Assembly: GCA_039798005.1 (NCBI GenBank)
Contig: JBDKGV010000162.1
Coordinates: forward strand, 1 to 7,989
DNA: 7,989 bases
Direction: 5' to 3'
Source: JBDKGV01 sp039798005
Lineage (GTDB): Bacteria > Fibrobacterota > Fibrobacteria > UBA5070
In this document: positions 5,837-7,989 of the stretch, in pieces
How the letters are laid out: each line of letters starts with the position of its first letter
How positions within the stretch are numbered: the first letter of the stretch is position 1
Translations under genes and position numbers: made by a program
The notes under the pieces: generated by a model
Seen by the model: only the letters and a program-made list of their open reading frames with translations
Told to the model about the DNA's origin: nothing
The model's database searches: none

Positions 5837-6436
5837 ATGGAGACTACATTGCAACCTCCTATGCCTGACGAATTGCCCGAACTGCAGGACGAAGCCGTAC
5901 GGCTGGTCAGTCGCGCAGAACCTCGCCAAGCATGGGGCTTGCCCCATGAGCTCAAGCAATGGCGCAAGGGCAGATTTCTTCCGTCAGAGAAGGCATCCTT
6001 GGTTCAACTGGAGTGCCTTGGCATCTTGCGCGGGGTCAAGACACTCGAGTGTGGCTGCGGTGTGGGATGGATGAGCTCCCTGCTCCTTGCCTTGGGCGCT
6101 CGCCTGTGCGCAACGGAAGCCGAGCCGGGACTGCTCCACGATTTGTCCAGACGCATCCCCCAAACCACCCCCTTGTGCCGGGCGAATCCGATGGACGGCT
6201 GGCGGGAAGCGGCACCCTTTGACAGGATCTGTCCCACGGAAATCCTGTTCCACGAACCCGCAAGCCTTCGAAGTCAATTGGCCCATGAAGGCCGGCTGGT
6301 CTACTGGCTGCGGACTTCGGAAGGTCTGGAACTACGGCTCGAGATCCTCGCCGGCGACAAGATCCTCCGAGAGCGACTTGCTTTGGTGAAATTGGAACGC
6401 GGCACGGAAGAGTTGATACCGCTCGCGCGCACCTAA
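5837..6436 (+). CDS. Protein-L-isoaspartate methyltransferase-like SAM-dependent methyltransferase
   Basis: This 199-residue, probably cytosolic protein has a class I methyltransferase fold. Motif I is TLECGCGVGWMSSLLLALGA (69-88), a Glu-x-Gly-x-Gly-x-Gly-like SAM loop with Cys at two places where the family often has Gly/Thr/Ser. Glu94 or Glu96 in ATEAEP would bind the ribose of SAM. MDGWREAAPFDRICPTE (119-135) and LRSQLAHEGRLVYWL (144-158) match the PCMT pattern DGxxGxxxxAPFDRIxxTAA and LxxQLxxGGRLVxPV. PCMT repairs isoaspartate damage by methylating its carboxyl. Here the substrate-site motif before motif I (family: GQTISQP) is degenerate (LPSEKASLVQ, 48-57), so the substrate may differ. 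Length is close to the family (about 210). Its last 105 bases overlap the convergent minus-strand gene, with no terminator between them. Confidence 0.72.
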   Translation: METTLQPPMPDELPELQDEAVRLVSRAEPRQAWGLPHELKQWRKGRFLPSEKASLVQLECLGILRGVKTLECGCGVGWMSSLLLALGARLCATEAEPGLLHDLSRRIPQTTPLCRANPMDGWREAAPFDRICPTEILFHEPASLRSQLAHEGRLVYWLRTSEGLELRLEILAGDKILRERLALVKLERGTEELIPLART

Positions 6437-7989
6437 CCACGCACAAAAGCCCATCTCGGCCTCCAGAAGGTCCATCCTCGCCTTGGCCTGGATCTCAAGC
6501 TTGCGCGGATTTTGGGCCAGCGCCAAGGCTTGATAGAGTCCATCTTCCAGACCAGGGCCAAACAGCTCTCCCCGCAAGGGAGCCGGCCAAATGCCCTGGA
6601 GTCCAATCTCCCACGGAAGCCGGACGCGCCAAGCCCCGATTCGCTTCTGTACCCATTCGCGTCGTTGGGAAATCCAATCGGACGGCTCCTCGACTTGCCA
6701 CGGGATCTGGGAAAATGCCGCAGGAGCCATGCAGGCCACACAAGCCCATTCCAACGGAACGACAGCACCAAGCATCCGACGCACCCGCCGGGCAAGTTCC
6801 TGCCGTTTGGGCCCCTCATGGCGCTCAAGTTCTTCCACCTCATGCCAGAGGGCGACAAGCCAGCGCCCCAAGGAGATCTTCTCCTGCGGAGAAAGGCAGC
6901 CAATGGCCTCGACCAGATCACCGCGGCAGTCCAAGGCATGGCGCAGGAATTCATCGGACCCGGACAGAAAGGCGCTGTCCTGTTCCAGCAACCGGGGCAA
7001 CAGGCCTTGAGCGGCTTCATCATGCCGGATCGCACCCAACAGATGGGTGACGGCTCGAGTGACGGAGGGAGTCCAGCCGCCCGACTTGCAATGTTCAAGG
7101 CTTTGCGCCCGTTGAAAAACGGGATCAAGCCCGGCGTCATGGATGCTCACGGCCCCGATGGCCGTGGATGAACTTGCCTTCGGAGCCCGCATCGCCTTGC
7201 GCAACCAAAGCGAGAGACTCGCGTCGAAGTCCCGCTCAAGCGAGGTGCCTTGGAGATGCTTGGCCCCCTCCTGCTTGTACACCCGGCGGTAGAAGGTTCT
7301 CTCCACCGCTTCGAGGATGGGGCCGGACGCCTGCTTGCCTTGAATGATTTTTTTGACGGCCGCACCCACAAGCTCCATGCAGTCGCGGGCTCGCTCCTTC
7401 GAAACGAACAGACTTGAGGAGAGTTCCTGAGGCAGGGAAAATGTTGCGAATCCTTCCGGGATCTCCTGCAACCAATCCAGAAGATCTCCCCAGGCTGGAT
7501 GGCCGGAATCAAGCGACGTATCGAGCAGAGACGAGTTGCGCAAGAAATGGAGATTGCGTTGAGCAAGCACCGCCCGCGCACCAAGGAATGCGCAGGAGGC
7601 CGGGAGGGTATCACGAACCCGGGAAACCAAATGCACCGAGGCCAGCACCAGCTGCAGCTGTCGCATCCCCGCCAGATGTGGCCATCCCACCAACGGGTGC
7701 CGCGAAGCCTCCTCGACCATGCGGAAGGCATCGGCCAAGCCGCGCAGTTGGGCCGGATCCTGGGAACCCAAGGTCGCCAGAAAGGCCGCAACCTGTTCAG
7801 GTTGGGCCGGACGCTCGGATGCCTGCTGGGAAAGCAGTCGACGGCGCGCCAGATGGAAGGTCCGTCTCTCGATCACGGTGATGCCGCTGCGCTGGGTCTC
7901 CTTGATGTCCAAGGCCAGACGCAGGAGGCTCAAGTACTGGCCTTGACGATACTCGGGATCGGCCTTGCGCAATCTCAGTTCGGTCTCGG
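6332..7989 (-). CDS. Uncharacterised helical protein, 5' end beyond the right edge
   Basis: The minus-strand frame is open from the right edge to TAG at 6334-6332, giving 551 visible residues. A TTG at 7972 could be read as a start, but the frame continues upstream without a stop (ETELRLRKADPEYRQGQ), so the true start probably lies outside the window. I do not recognise the family. The protein is rich in Leu, Ala, Glu, Arg and Gln and looks mostly helical. No nucleotide-binding, metal-binding or signal motif is evident. One mildly hydrophobic stretch (MLGAVVPLEWACVACMAPAAF) is interrupted by charge and is probably not a membrane span. Trp-rich segments (DWISQRREWVQKRIGAWRVRLPW) lie in the last third. 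Composition looks like real protein, while the opposite-strand frames are Pro/Arg/Ser-rich shadows. The C-terminus overlaps the methyltransferase gene by 105 bases. Confidence 0.75.
   Translation of the reverse strand, partial: ETELRLRKADPEYRQGQYLSLLRLALDIKETQRSGITVIERRTFHLARRRLLSQQASERPAQPEQVAAFLATLGSQDPAQLRGLADAFRMVEEASRHPLVGWPHLAGMRQLQLVLASVHLVSRVRDTLPASCAFLGARAVLAQRNLHFLRNSSLLDTSLDSGHPAWGDLLDWLQEIPEGFATFSLPQELSSSLFVSKERARDCMELVGAAVKKIIQGKQASGPILEAVERTFYRRVYKQEGAKHLQGTSLERDFDASLSLWLRKAMRAPKASSSTAIGAVSIHDAGLDPVFQRAQSLEHCKSGGWTPSVTRAVTHLLGAIRHDEAAQGLLPRLLEQDSAFLSGSDEFLRHALDCRGDLVEAIGCLSPQEKISLGRWLVALWHEVEELERHEGPKRQELARRVRRMLGAVVPLEWACVACMAPAAFSQIPWQVEEPSDWISQRREWVQKRIGAWRVRLPWEIGLQGIWPAPLRGELFGPGLEDGLYQALALAQNPRKLEIQAKARMDLLEAEMGFCAWLGARERYQLFRAAFQFHQSKSLSEDLVAGEDLEP

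Noticed and set aside
6512..7171. A 219-codon plus-strand frame within the right-hand gene
   Set aside because: The translation is Pro/Arg/Ser/Gln-rich and lacks any domain, while the minus-strand frame is longer, continuous to the edge and of normal protein composition.
7956..7972. TTG at 7972 as the start of the right-hand minus-strand gene
   Set aside because: The frame is open to the window edge with protein-like sequence before it, and no ribosome site is seen, so the gene more likely begins outside the window.

Overview
The window is GC-rich bacterial DNA, densely coding, with no RNA genes, insertion sequences or CRISPR arrays that I can see. The envelope genes (an export-signal protein and a lipoprotein) point to a Gram-negative cell. 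A Bacillus-type glucose-6-phosphate isomerase next to a lipoprotein with chitobiase-C-terminal-like and cadherin-like beta-sandwich repeats would fit Fibrobacterota or a neighbouring phylum. That placement is a low-confidence inference from style, not from a marker gene.

Left part (1-2565): at the extreme left edge, reading leftwards out of the window, lies the N-terminus of an FHA-domain (phosphothreonine-binding) protein. Diverging from it is a compact three-gene operon: glucose-6-phosphate isomerase (pgi, 309-1631), ribulose-phosphate 3-epimerase (rpe, 1631-2284) and a small DUF167/YggU-family protein (2284-2565). Each stop codon shares one base with the next start codon (TGATG), so translation is probably coupled. 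pgi and rpe link glycolysis and the pentose phosphate pathway. The epimerase has an unusual Trp-Ala where the family normally has Asn-Pro or Glu-Pro in its phosphate-binding loop.

Middle part (2687-5731): two exported proteins form a second coupled pair (TAATG junction at 3496) closed by a strong intrinsic terminator at 5696-5731. The first has a signal peptide, a CsgG/TolB-N-like periplasmic domain, a Pro/Ser/Ala-rich linker and a C-terminal membrane helix. The second is a 728-residue putative lipoprotein with a chitobiase-C-terminal-like module, four cadherin-like beta-sandwich repeats, a Lys/Gly hinge and a small C-terminal domain with two cysteines. They look like a cell-surface module of unknown job and are the best candidate here for an undescribed system.

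Right part (5837-7989): a 199-residue methyltransferase resembling protein-L-isoaspartate methyltransferase, but with a degenerate substrate-site motif, runs rightwards. It converges on a long minus-strand gene of unknown function that enters from beyond the right edge. The two genes overlap tail-to-tail by 105 bases. Very long open frames opposite pgi and opposite the lipoprotein gene are judged to be antisense shadows.
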